Assembly (NCBI GenBank): GCA_019321725.1
Contig: CM033122.1
Location: 2,294,001 to 2,358,000, forward strand
Source of the DNA: Paulownia fortunei
Taxonomy: Eukaryota; Streptophyta; Magnoliopsida; Lamiales; Paulowniaceae
Length of the DNA: 64,000 nt
Direction: 5' to 3'
Both the position numbers and the translations under genes were made by a program. The notes under the pieces are model-generated. The model saw only the letters and a list, made by a program, of their open reading frames with translations, had not been told where the DNA came from and did no database searches. Of this stretch, positions 1 to 12,900 are shown piece by piece. The first letter of the stretch is position 1. Every line of letters starts with the position of its first letter.

Positions 1-864
1 AGTGTGACAAGATTGAATGTCTGCATGTGCAAATTTTTGTGTACCACTACTGAACATGAAATCAACTGGGATTGGCAATTTTGAGGAGCGAGTCTGCTAA
101 TCAAAGCAAAAGTTTCAAGATCAAGAAATTAATCTTTTGTGGGGTGGATTTTCAACCACCTCTCGGTAATTCTGATACCACAAGAATTGATTTATCTAAT
201 AGTAATGAATTCTTAGTAAAAATAGATTTCAAGATTTGGTTGACTTGCAAAACCCAAAGGTGATTTCAGTTGAAAAATATCTGAACATGATTTAGAGATG
301 AATACAATTATTTGTGAACTTGAATTTTCAGTTCTAATTTAATATTTTATCTTGTAATCTATTTCATTTCAAATGCATGTGGGTATATATATACTTCAAG
401 CCAAAAGTATATTTAAATAAATATTTTATATAAAACAAAAGATTCGAACGACTATTTATGATCTCTAAATTCAAACGTGATTAATCATTGTTTCTTCTTA
501 TGGGGGTGGGTGGGTGGGGGGGCATGGCTAGTTTGGCTATGGGTTATTTGGCTGCATTAGGGTTGTTACACCATCATCAGTTAAAGAATCTTCATTCCTT
601 CTGCACAAAACAAAGCAACATACTTGATAATATGGCAAAATCATGAGGCTCATGTTCTGGAGTCATGGTATTAAAAAATTAATGCAAGATAGGACGACGA
701 CAAAACTCCTCTAATTATATTTTGGCTCTAAAGAGGTATCTTTATGCTGATTTAAGCTCAATAAATGGGCCTGAAAAGCGCTGTTTGAGGTATAATTCCC
801 AGTCCCAAAGACAAAACAAAATACAGAGGGAAAATGATTTATCATTAATTATATTGTGGGTTGT
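1..864. other. Left flank, no gene recognised
   Basis: I see no convincing coding sequence here. The stretch is AT-rich apart from a short G-rich run near 501-521. The part nearest 864 is expected to hold the 3' untranslated region of the minus-strand gene that ends at 865, but no transcript end can be placed. Short open frames show no family motif. Confidence 0.5.
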
Positions 865-3800
865 TCAGGTACAAGGTTCATGTTCATGTATCTGAGCCCG
901 AAGCCTCTCGTTCCTTGCACATTCTTCCTGGAATTATAAGGATGTAAGATGAGCACACGGAACTGATCAAAATTATATGTGAGAACTTATATATGATGAT
1001 ATTAACAACATCAAAACTACTGCAGCTATTCATGTAAAGGAAGACATTCGGCAAACTAGAACAAAAGAATAACTTCAGATTTATCAAAACACAGTGCTCA
1101 AAGGTTGTGAGTATCAAGTTACTATCTCATCTATCACAAGATTCATATTATTAAATGCTTATGAGGCGTGGCTTAGTTATTCGATCATCCACATCCCCCA
1201 TGCTTGTTCCCATACATTGTTTACTGAGTAGGCAAAGTAAGCACACTCGGGACAAAACTATATTCATAATGCTAAGCACACTCGGGACAAAACTATATTC
1301 ATAATGCCAAAATTTCCCAATCAGACCAAAATCTTGGCCTATCGACAATGTTTAACTCCCAGTTTTGTACTCCTCCATATTAGAATCTAGAAGATAAAAG
1401 GCTACAACTGGATATAATTCAACTAGTTTTACAATATAGTTAGGTAAAATTTAAAATTTTGAGCATTACGTACCTGGAAAAGTTTCAAAAGAGAAGAGCT
1501 CTGTCTTTGTTCTGAAATTGCAGCTGCGTATTTTTCTTTAATAGTATCAGAGAACTTTTGTTCTGATTGCAGTGCTAGTTGCACTTTCTCAAGTTTCTGT
1601 AACATTAGAGCAGAAGTAAATTGTTATAAAAGTACTTTATAAAATATCTAGCGACAAGTGTATATGAAAATACAGTGAGATCACTAACGACCAGTAACCT
1701 AGGGACAATGAAAATAGAGTAGTAAAAGGAAATGCAATCATTCAACACATTTTCAAACTTACTCCATATCATCATATTCCTGTGCACCTGTGCAGAAAGG
1801 TTAATTTCTTGACATTCTTTATACATAGTGAACTTTCATTTTATAAAATTGCAGTAGACAGCATGTTGAGGTGATAAGAACAATAAATATTAGTGACTCA
1901 AAATATTAAGGTTCATGGCTCTAGAAGCATAAAAGGAATGCCAAATTGATAAGTTTTATCAGAAGCATGAGTTACCGTTGCATCTGAATGTTGCGATAGT
2001 TTTTCACGAGTTCCTATTCGCCTACATACAACTTCCCATTATTGTTTGGATTCAATTCCCAACATATTTATATTTCCCCAAAATGAAACGTGTTTGATTT
2101 TGGTATTTTCAGGAAATGTGAAAACCTTTCTAAAAAGCAACCCTATTTTTCAAATTCTACATCCCAATTTTCAAACCTAATTTCAAAAAACACTCTTACT
2201 TTTACATTTGAAAACAACTCAAATGAAATGTCAAATCAACCTATCAACTCAACTAGTCAAACTTTGCAACTCATCATCCAAACACAAATTCATTTCCAGA
2301 CATTCCAGGAGGTAATCTCCTTAAAACATTTTCAGAAAGTATTTCCCCAAAATAATAATGGAAATGGATGCAAACATAGTAGAGCTTCTTGCAAGATGTT
2401 ATAAACATGATACGGTTACTAAATTTTATCTTCTGTACAAGGTAGGAGATGAGTACCTGTTGAGTTCCATTTAAAATTCCCTCCAGGGAGTTGATGAGTT
2501 TCATCCTCCCATCAGCACTGGTAATAGCATTTTGGAACTACAAGAAATGATGCAGCACATTACACAAATATATTGTAAATGTGAGTAGTATCCACCATAA
2601 CAAGTTCAGGTACATATTTTGAGTAGAGCAAAACTGTTAGAAACACACAGTCTTAGTAAAAAACTTTAAGGTATGACATCTATATGCAAAAGCCGTGCAT
2701 CTAAAAGACAGAAGTGCATTTCTACTTTCCTGAATGTCTGAATTCAATCAGCATTTTAATTAAACTAAATCTGATTGCTATGTTAGATGTCTGACCTGTG
2801 GATCCTTAGTCACCAAATGTGGCTTTGCAATATACTGCTAACAGAGAAATGAGACAGCTGAGAGCCTAGGTGCATAGTTGAATAAAATTAATCATTACCG
2901 ATTATAACAGGAACATACGAACAGAAAATCGCTCACTAGCTTTCTTGCATTGGATTCTAGATCAACTCTTATCTGATTCTTGAATTTGAAATATTACAAA
3001 GTTTTAGGAAGCGAGATATATTTTATTGTCCATAAATTAATTCTTCATGGGTATACTACAAGTATGAGATCTGTTTTCATCAATTCAAAATTCCACTATT
3101 TCATTTGAATCATGCTAGTTTCATAAAAGTTCAATATCTGATTATTCTCTCGGAATATAAATAAATATTTTCCCCTCCCTAAATCCAAATGCAGAATGGT
3201 ACTAGATGAAGGCTACCATTTGATGTTGGGTTGCAAAACGGTTGTGGGAATTTCCGAATGCCACTCTAAACTTCTGACTTCTGCATATCCCATGTAGGAA
3301 CATACTTAGTAATTTAAAGGAACCTAACACTTATCTTAGCTAGCAACTCAATAATCACTCAGTCTTAGCTAGTAGAAGCAAAAACAGCAAGATAATAGCT
3401 GAGACAGTTTTTAGAACGATCTAAAACATCAACATTTTATTGAGTCAGCTTAAGCTATCTGGCAACTGTCAAAGAGAGAAAATTATTTGCATAGATGATA
3501 GATGTAATAATATAAGCAGAAGCCAATCACAATTCAACCGAAATCCAGCAAACTAATACAATAGAAGCAGAAAGTGATATGCTGAAGCAGAGCAAAAGAC
3601 AAAGTAATTATAGAAGGTTCACCTGCAAACTAATTGAGTTCAACAAGGATGTTTCCTTTAGCATCAATTCTTTAATCTCCAATAAAGCATTATATGTATC
3701 ATAGTGCTTGCGGGTTTGTCCAAGCTTTTTCTACAAATAGCAAGTGTGGGTGCAGTTCAGCTTGATATAAGCTAATAACAGCGAAGATATAAATTATGCA

Positions 3801-6211
3801 GAAATTATTAGATTCTGAAGCATTTACCTGAATCTGAGTATTAAGTTCAGAAAATCGGAGTTCATACCTGCATTATTAGTCACAAATTCAAAAATGATAT
3901 ATAAAAACAAAGCAAGAAAAATTTTCTGGCTTTAATTTCAAAAGCAATGAAACCAAGATGCTTAGAAGGGTACTGTATTAGTTCAGATGGTGATGGCACT
4001 TCATCAAGCTGCCGCTTTAGTGACACAATTGATCTTAACTCTGTGGCAAGTTCCTACCATAAAGAAAAAAAGGAAATGGACCATGTCATCAATTTATAGG
4101 AATTATCCTTATGTACCATCTCTTATCAAATCAATTATCTGTCAACAACACCAAGGGAGCCAGCACTAACAATGGATGCTTACCAAAAATTTTAATGTGA
4201 AGGTTTTCTAGGGGGGGGTTGAGAGAGAGAGAGAGAATTGAATCAGCATGGCTACAACTTCAAGAATCTGGTATTGCTTGCAAGCAATCTTAATTAACAA
4301 TTAGAAACAAAGAGTGTTGAAAAGATGCTTGAAAATTTGAAAAACTATAGATAGATATATCTATACAGTTCAACTTTTAAATCAAAGGGATACCAGCAAT
4401 CAGGAAGGATATTTTTTCTTTTAAAAGATAAGCAGAAAACATCTCTGGAAAAAGGAACCAATGAGTCAAACACAAGATTCAGACACAAAAGTTGAGTAGC
4501 CATAACGGGAACTTAAAAATTTTGAGCATGCTGGAAAATCCAAGTGTAGCTGTGGTTTGAGCAACACCTCATTTAATTTTTTCAGTTGAAAGCAAATTCT
4601 GCTTGACGCTTCAATAGGAAACAACGAAACGGTTACTCAGCTCACAGTGGCATGAGATACAGATAACTGAAAGCAAAAAAGTAAGTAACCTCTCTGCTCA
4701 AAAGACACAAAGCATTCTGAAAGTAGGCTTAAACAAAGTTATCTCAAATTAAAAGCAATATAAAAATCTGCAGATCTCTGAGTTTAGGAAATATTAACTT
4801 GTCTACCTTTCTTTTCCTTGGGTTTAGCCTAGGCAAATTCATTATGTTGCCACATATTTAAGTGAAGTTCAAAAATGCTGAACAAAATTACTTTATCTTC
4901 CATGAATTTACAAATGAAAATATATGTGCTGAAAATTGCTGCACTGGTATCATTGGATGACAGATAACATCATAAGTCTAATGTCTTGATGAGCAACACA
5001 TAAATTCACATATTAGGTGTTTAGTTTACTTGTGGAAAGCTACAGACTACTTGTCTAACCTTCTTCGCTGACTCAAGTCTCTCATTAGAGTCTTGAAAAG
5101 AACGATGAAACTTGTCAGAATCTTCATCATCTCTACCACTATGCAACATTTTATCAAGTTCATCAACCTCCTGCTGCAATCTTGAACAATCTGAACTGCG
5201 ATGGGACTGGAAATCAAATTCTTGCTTCTCAAGAGCCTAAGGAAATCCAAGCAAATGTCAACCACAGATAATAATCTGCTGACAGTATAACTGCAGTAAA
5301 GAAGAGAAATGGAACTTCTGAAAGAATATGATAGTTCTATACATCCTTCATCTATATCATGATTTAAAGAAAGGAATATACGAGTGGAAAATCGTTCAGC
5401 TCAGACTGCATGACATGCACAGAAGAATGTTATTGTTTGTAATTTTAGAACATCACTACTGAATTTTTAATCATTAACCAAAAAAAAAAAAAAGATTGTT
5501 TAAATAGGCAGGTACAAACTCAATATGTGTAATAGGGGTAATATTGCAACAAACAGGCATAAAAGATGGAACCACCTTCAAAGACTCCAAAAGTGATACC
5601 ACTCTCCACCCCATTGAATTGGGGCATTCTTTATCGATTCTTTCGCGTAGAATTCGCACTTCATCCAAAACATCAGCCTCCTGGTGGTTCTGGAGAAATA
5701 GCAAAACACAATCACTATTTAATTAATTTACTTATGGCATCAAATGAAATGTCGTTTACATATTAGAAAACAACAAATATAAATAAGGGCCGATGACATT
5801 CTTACTTCAAATATAAACAACAAATGAAACTACATTGCTTAAGAGCGCGTAAATAGTGGAGCAGCACCAATATCACCATTCACAAACAAGTATAAGAACA
5901 GCCTATTTGTCATTAAAGCATATAATTCTCAATAGGAATTGCAAAAAATGTTCAAGAAAAGGGGATACACAATAAAGCTGAGAAATTTTCCACTAATTTA
6001 ACCAGTTCTTCAAGATTGCTTTTTTTATTTAACTGTTATTGAAGAAGTTTCTAAATCCCGCAACCCCATCTCTGTCTGTAGACAAAAGTAAGCATAAAAC
6101 CCAAATAAGATTCAATGAAACAGGTATTTATTGATATAAAGAACCCATTTCGTTCAAGCAAGCGTATTTAACAATGCGATAAAGGGTCAAAATTACCTCA
6201 TCCTTGGCCAT
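865..6211 (-). CDS. CCDC93-like coiled-coil protein, nine exons
   Basis: Exons in order of translation: 6211-6197, 5680-5576, 5236-5060, 4053-3974, 3867-3828, 3730-3623, 2537-2457, 1596-1474, 927-865. Together they give 792 nt, 263 residues and a stop, with every phase matching. The protein is charged and strongly coiled-coil. It begins MAKDE, carries PNSMGWRVVSLLESLK near residues 25-40, KKLGQTRKHYDTYNALLEIK from about residue 140, and ends in FQEECARNERLRAQ. The tail resembles the FQEEC-R-NE end of animal CCDC93 (old name DUF2037), a subunit of the Commander/CCC endosomal recycling complex. Only the C-terminal coiled-coil part of the animal protein is present. The donor of exon 4 (GTACCC) is weak but is fixed by frame. 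The first exon is only 15 nt. Role in the plant is inferred from the family. Confidence 0.72.
1238..1307. repeat. 35-bp perfect tandem duplication in an intron
   Basis: Two head-to-tail copies (1238-1272 and 1273-1307) of a unit beginning TAAGCACACTCGGGAC. They lie in the last intron of the CCDC93-like gene. The copies are identical, so the duplication is recent. Confidence 0.9.
2040..2289. mobile_element. Possible MITE in an intron
   Basis: A roughly 250-bp segment in an intron of the CCDC93-like gene starts with ATTGTTTGGATTCAA and ends with CATCCAAACACAAAT. The ends are imperfect inverted repeats around TGTTTGGAT, a form common in non-autonomous hAT elements. No clear target duplication was found, so the borders are approximate. 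Confidence 0.35.
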
Positions 6212-6984
6212 TGTTTTGCAGCTAATCAAATATCAGCCGTAACCCTGTAAAAAAATTGAAATCCTTCAGAAGTAGAAAAGGCTTCATGTATTAATATCCA
6301 AGGTTTTTATGGAATTTTAGATTTCATTCATTTATTTGGAAATTAAAGATAAAGCTCTGTTTGGGCTAAGTCAAATTTTAATTTGCTGAGATGGTAATGG
6401 GCAAAGTGATCTTTTATGCATAAAGCAGCATAAAAATAGCATTACCATCAATAGCATGTAAAAAGTATCGATAATGTTATTATTTCCAATTTAAAATTGG
6501 ATAATACAAGATAATTTAAAATAAGTATAATTTATAATTAAATTAAATTAAGTTAGATTCAAATTTGAGTGTTTTGCTACTCATAAAAGAGAAAATTAAG
6601 AGTTAAGGGTTATATAATTTATTTATTTTTTCAATGTTGTAGTCAATGACATAATTGAATTATTTTAAATTTAAAGTGCGTAACAGTCTAAATTAATGGT
6701 TCGAATTTAAAAAGAAGGGCACTGTAGAGGTCGCACTCAAAATTTAGAAAACATTTCCGCTTTTTGCATAAAATGAAAGTTATCTTCAACTTTTTATTTG
6801 TCCCAAAATTGATGGCGGATTTCTTGTTCATTTTGCTTTGTTTAATCAATAACCCAAACACGCCCTTAAGTTTCACAACACAAAAAACCAGAAAACCCCC
6901 GAAGGCAAAGACTTAAAAACCCTACTGCTCTCTGCTGTCTGCCCTCTCACACAAACTCGTTCACGCAGACACCCGCATCTAACA
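6212..6984. promoter_or_regulatory. Shared promoter region of two divergent genes
   Basis: The 773 bp between the minus-strand start at 6211 and the plus-strand CCT7 start at 6985 must hold both promoters. On the plus strand there is a TGGGCT motif at 6362-6367 and a telo-box at 6917-6924, 61 bp before the CCT7 ATG. Telo-boxes with TGGGCY motifs are typical of plant translation and chaperone genes. No clear TATA box was found. The middle part (6480-6660) is very AT-rich. Confidence 0.6.
6917..6924 (+). promoter_or_regulatory. Telo-box AAACCCTA
   Basis: An exact AAACCCTA lies just ahead of the CCT7 start codon, probably close to the transcription start or in the leader. Such boxes mark plant genes expressed in dividing cells. 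Confidence 0.55.
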
Positions 6985-9900
6985 ATGGCAGCCATGCTGG
7001 TAAGCTCGCGATCTATCTTTATCTCTCTATGTTTATAATTTGTGTGTTTTGTCAGTCGAGAATCCATGTCGTTTTGTGTTACTTCACACTGTCCTGCGCT
7101 TTATTGTTGGTTTTTCTATTCTTCTGTGTAGTTTTCTACGTATATATATTTTTTTTGTGGGACTTGGAATACTGTTATGTAGTTCTTTTTCTAAGGATAA
7201 TTTAGTGAGAATGCGATAGTAGGAGTGGTTTATAAGAGTAATAATTTCTTATTGATGGGTGATTAGCTGCTGTAAGGACAAGATTCGATTTTTGGTGGTT
7301 TGGCAAAGATAAAACTCGAGTTATCATTTTTTTCTTAGTCCTGCAAAAGTTGAAATCAGCATTCAGAATGTTGGTGGAGTCAGTAAGAATAACGTTTTGC
7401 TATGGGCCTGAGTTGAGCAGCTTTCTGGTTTGATAGAGATCCACATGCTCAGTTTCTGAGTGTTATTTATGTGGTCCAGGTCATTATTTTCCTCTACAAT
7501 TGCATATTGTGTTAAATATTAGTTGAACTTTAGAATTTTGGAGATTGATTTTTATAACGTTAATTGGCTCTGTTCCCTCGGAAATAAGGGATATTCTTCT
7601 TTGGATATTGATTCTGTCACCCTCATTTCTAGAACACAGGGAATAGCAAAAATGTACAGTAAATAAAATTACAGCAGCTAATTGACATTGTTCTGTCCAG
7701 CTATTAGAAAACAAAAAGGGCTTTAATTTCTGCGGCTATCACAATAAACAAAAGATAATATATAACGTGCAAACATTATCAGATCACTGATTTATGTGTT
7801 TTCAAGTCTTCTATTTTGATTTTACAGCCGTGCATGTCTTTAGCATTTGAACATTCTGGTTCTTACTTAGTTTTTGCATGGAAGGAAGAAAAATTGCCAA
7901 ACCCAGCCTAGATAACCAATCCCTAGCCAATTCATGGAGTGAGCTTTCAACAGATTTTCTTGGTTTTCAGTTTTGCGATTATTTGTTGTGAAGTCCTGAA
8001 TAGTTGCAGCTAGTATATGATATATAATAAGATAAAATTAGTAGATGGGCACATGTCATCTTGTTATTAAATAAACTACGTTTTGATAAAAAATTGTGAA
8101 TAGCATGCCAAAAGATCGAAAAGTTATTGGATTTAGCTCATAATGCGGGAGCCTGACTTTCTGTGAAGGATATATTTACCAGCTTCCTGCCTGTTTATTC
8201 CTATTTTTTCCTTAACTTGATTCCTCGAATTGTCACTGATTTAAGTGGAAAAATCATTGCATTTTCTCTTTTCATCCACTGGCCTCTTTATGCTGTAACT
8301 AACTGTATTTGGTGAATTGGTGATCAAACAACAGCAACCCCAAATCATACTGCTCAAGGAAGGGACTGATACATCCCAAGGAAAACCACAGTTAGTTAGC
8401 AACATAAATGCATGCATGGCTGTTGCTGATGTTGTGCGAACCACGCTTGGTCCAAGGGGCATGGACAAGTTGGTCCATGATGATAAGGGGAACACCACCA
8501 TATCTAATGATGGTGCCACCATAATGAAGCTTCTTGACATCATTCATCCTGCTGCTAACATCCTTGTAGATATTGCGAAGTCGCAAGATTCTGAGGTAAT
8601 ATTAACATTGCTGATTTGTGTCCCGGTGCCATTAGTTTTTCTTACTTCCTTGTGAACCACTAGTTTCATTGCCTTTTCTTAAGATAAGTAATTGGACTTA
8701 AATAAAACTCTAATTGTTGGAATTTAGGAGGTGCTTCAATGTGCAATGATGTATTATGCATACATTCCATTGAATGAGTTAATTGTAAAGGATTTGAGCA
8801 TTTCTGGTTATTTTCCAAAGGCTCAAGATGCTGCAGAATCGCAAAAGAGGATTCATGTGATGACTCCATTTAAGTATGGGATTTCAACTTGTTATCCTAT
8901 GGTGAGGCTAGGAGTTTGGAACTTTGAAAATTCTTAGCCAATGTTCTTGGTTGTATACTTTTTAAGTTATGCCTTGAGTTGATTCTTTTATACTGAATTG
9001 ATTGAGGTTTGTCGTTGTTAGTGTGGATGCCTTGGGAAAGAGAAGCGAGCAAGGCAAAGGTTTGACATATAAGATTTGCAAATTATCAAGATGAAATCAT
9101 ATTGCTTCTCGTTCATCCCATCTATAACTAATTAATGTTATTTGATGCTTGACTTGGCATTTAAGTTGAACTATTTGTAGATCATCTATTTTTAATTTAC
9201 TGTCTCCATAATTGCTCTTTGTGGAGTTGCATACCCATTTAATCTCTAGCTATTTTATTGTTGTTCTTCAGGTTGGTGATGGAACCACTACTGTAGTTCT
9301 GCTTGCAGGAGAATTCCTGAAGGAAGCGAAACCTTTTATTGAAGATGGAGTTCATTCTCAAAACCTTATTCGGAGTTACCGAACAGCTTCTTATTTGGTA
9401 GGGATAGCAGCTTAATTTGCTGTGTTTGAATGTGGACATAGATCCATGCCTCATGCATTTCATCTGTTGTTAATTTAGTTGGCCACTGAGAAGATTACTA
9501 TGCGTTGTGCATTTCATCTTTTGTAAATTTAATAGGCCATTGAGAAGACTAAAGAATTAGCTGTTAGCATAGAAGGAAAAAGCTTGGAAGAAAAGAAGAG
9601 TTTACTGGCTAAATGTGCTGCTACAACCCTATCTTCCAAGCTCATTGGTGGTGAAAAGGAGTTCTTTGCAACCATGGTGGTGGATGCTGTCCTTGCCATT
9701 GGCAATGATGATAGGTTAAACATGATTGGAATCAAGAAGGTATTGAACTTAAGTGTTAAATTTTCATCATTCTTGCATACTTGTATAAGAGATATTGTCA
9801 ATCTTGTTTTTCTGGATGATTGTAATTTTGATGTTGTACTGTTTGTTTTATTAGCAATTTTTTGTTTGTTACTGCATTTTGCAGCTTGAATCCTTGTCAA

Positions 9901-12900
9901 CAAACTTAGATGTTTTTAGCATCTGAGATTTTTTTATAATGAAATTGTTGTAGATTACTTGGAAGGCATGCCTAGAAATGTCTTCTCTATTGTGGTTTTG
10001 GATGATATTTATAATGTGTGGATGCAGCTTTTGAGTTATACAACCTCAGCCCCTTCAAATGAAAATTTTATTTCCCCATACATGATCGTGCATGTTGAAT
10101 GATATCGTGGGAGAGCTGAACGTAAGACTTCACAAGAACTTACCCAGAAGGTTGTTGATTTCAGAAACAGATCCAGTATGATTCTTCCTTTTGCATATAT
10201 GAGAATGCTACAAACAGCTATTCTTAATGCTACTTGCTTACCCCAAGACTATAAGTTTTAATGACGCATGCCAAGTGCCTTTTCTTGTTATGCATGTATT
10301 CTAAACGTCATTCTTACATTTCCCTGCCTATCCTGAACAAGTACAGTCTACTGTATGATAACTAAAAATTAAAATAAATAAATAAAGAGAAGTTTATAAG
10401 GCCTTGAATGGATATTCATCAGTGCCTGCTTGAAAATATGTCTTGGGGTGGGGTGTTTGGTGGGGTAGGGGGGTGGGAGGTGGAGTCATGATTGTGCAGA
10501 AATCTAGAGAACAGCTTTTGAACTGTGGAATAAGACAGATAATTTAGCATTTGCGGAAAACTGTATCAAGTGCAATTTGTGTAAACATGATTATACAAGT
10601 ATAATTTAAAAGGTAAAACCGGGTATGAAGCACAAGTATTTGATGATGTATGTACTTTGTGTGTACTCATCTGGCTTTGGTCCAACTAATTTTTAAACTC
10701 AAGCCTGGATAAATGGTCCTATTCCTGCTAATTTTTAGTCAAGTACTGGGAAACTAGCTTGCAGAGCATCTACAATCTGCACTTTCAATTATGGGGAGAC
10801 TAATGATTTTGAGGTTTCAAATTATTTTTGCATTTTAGCGCCTTGAATGATCCAATTCAATACATATCTTGCTATATATCAATGGACGTGGTATCAGAAT
10901 CTGGTAGTTTCAATTCAACTAAATGGATCAAAGTATATATACTCCCTACTTCTGTTTTCTTTCTTTTTTTTTTTTTGGTGCTACACTTTTGTGCTAATTT
11001 GCTTTTGTAGGTTCCTGGAGGTACCATGAGGGATTCTTTTCTTGTGAATGGTGTGGCCTTCAAAAAGACCTTCTCATATGCTGGTTTTGAGCAACAGCCA
11101 AAGAAATTTGTAAATCCCAAGATACTTTTGCTAAACATAGAATTGGAGCTAAAATCAGAGAAAGAAAATGCAGAGATAAGGTTAGAATATATTTCCCATT
11201 TTGATTTGTTCTGCCCCCTGCAAGGTTGCTGCCCAATAAGTTCAATGAATGCTTACTTTTCCTGGAAAATCCTTCCACGTACAGACTGTCAGATCCATTA
11301 CAGTATCAATCAATTGTAGATGCAGAATGGAATATCATTTATGAGAAGTTGGATAAATGTGTGAAAAGTGGAGCTAAAGTTGTTTTGTCACGGCTTGCTA
11401 TTGGTGATTTGGCTACTCAGGTAATGGTTTTTAGCAATTTACTCATTAGTGTTTATGTAATATAGGTGACTACATTTATAGCTTAAATTTTTTGCTAAAT
11501 GGGAGTAGCCGGTTTATGTATATTGATTAGTTAAAGAATCATGGGATCATTATGGTATCGATGTTGATTGGATTGAGATAAGCAGTTTGTCACTCCCTTT
11601 GATATCTTTAACATGATTATTAGGGGAATCTAGACAATCTTTAGCATTTTTATGGAGAAGAAGAGTGGACTTTGTTAAATTTAATGTTTTTGTGCAGTAT
11701 TTTGCAGATCGTGATATATTCTGCGCTGGTCGTGTTGCTGAAGAAGATTTGCTGCGGGTTGCAGCGGCTACTGGTGGAACTGTGCAGACAACCGTGAACA
11801 ACATAATTGATGAGGTTCTTCTCTTGCTTCCAAGTTGACCAAATGGAGATGCTTTTTAACTTTATGTTTCTACTATGTAAATTTATATTCATTGAGTTGA
11901 AAGCTGAAATTTCTGTTTGAAAGGTTCTTGGATCTTGTGACCTATTTGAGGAGAGGCAAGTTGGAAATGAGCGATTTAATATATTTAGTGGATGTCCATC
12001 CGGTCGGACTGCCACAATTGTTCTTCGTGGTGGAGCAGATCAGGTTTGTGCCAATTTTGATCCTGCTCTCATACATAATTTGGACTTTGGCTCTAATTTT
12101 TGTCTTTGATGATTTTAGTTTATTGAAGAGGCTGAGCGAAGTTTACACGATGCAATTATGATTGTTAGAAGGGCTCTGAGAAACTCGACTGTAGTTGCTG
12201 GTGGCGGGGCTATTGATGTAAGAATTCTCTACTGGCATCTAAAAATGGGGTATGTGAAGATGTCTAATATCGTCACTTTGATTTTTTAAATTTATCTTGT
12301 GTCTGCAGATGGAGATAAGCCGATATTTGAGGCAGCATGCACGTATGATTGCTGGGAAGTCCCAGCTCTTTATTAACTGTTATGCCAAAGCCCTTGAGGT
12401 AGATCTTGTGAAAAAGCATACTTAATACTCTTTTTTGGAAATGGCTACTAAGTTCCTTGTGCAGGGATGAGAATCAAAACCTAGAACCCTCCAAGATAGA
12501 TATAAATATATTTTCTCAAGTATGCATCTTTTATTCATACTAGAAAGATAATTAGACAAAGCAGATTGAAATTCTTGGTTAATGTCCTGTAGAAACCAAA
12601 TACTTGTATATGTTAATAAACCTATGCTAGATTTCACACCAATGTCTTATTGTTTGTTGCTCTTCTAAAATAAGTACGTGGCCTTTCTCGGATTGATGAA
12701 TCCTAATGTTGACAGTAAGTAGAAATATTTATCTCATAGGAGGGTTCTTTTATATTTTTTTATTCACGTTATTTATGTGTTCTCATCTTATGATCACAAT
12801 GAAGTGCTTTTGCCTTTTTTATAAGGTTGAATGCTAATAGTTGGCTTGCCTCTGCTTCTCTGTTTGTTAATATTAGTCAGCTATGCTAACTCGTTAAGTA

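Noticed and set aside
1750..1790. A possible extra exon of the CCDC93-like gene coding VHRNMMIW
   Set aside because: It has AG and GTAAGT borders, but its 25 nt breaks the phase between the exons at 2457 and 1596. Skipping it keeps the frame and joins Q-Q to K-L-E-K as expected for the family.
5474..5766. Open frames on the plus strand and the minus-strand extension over CCDC93-like exon 2
   Set aside because: The plus-strand frames are shadows of the exon; the minus-strand frame runs past the donor at 5575 into intron.
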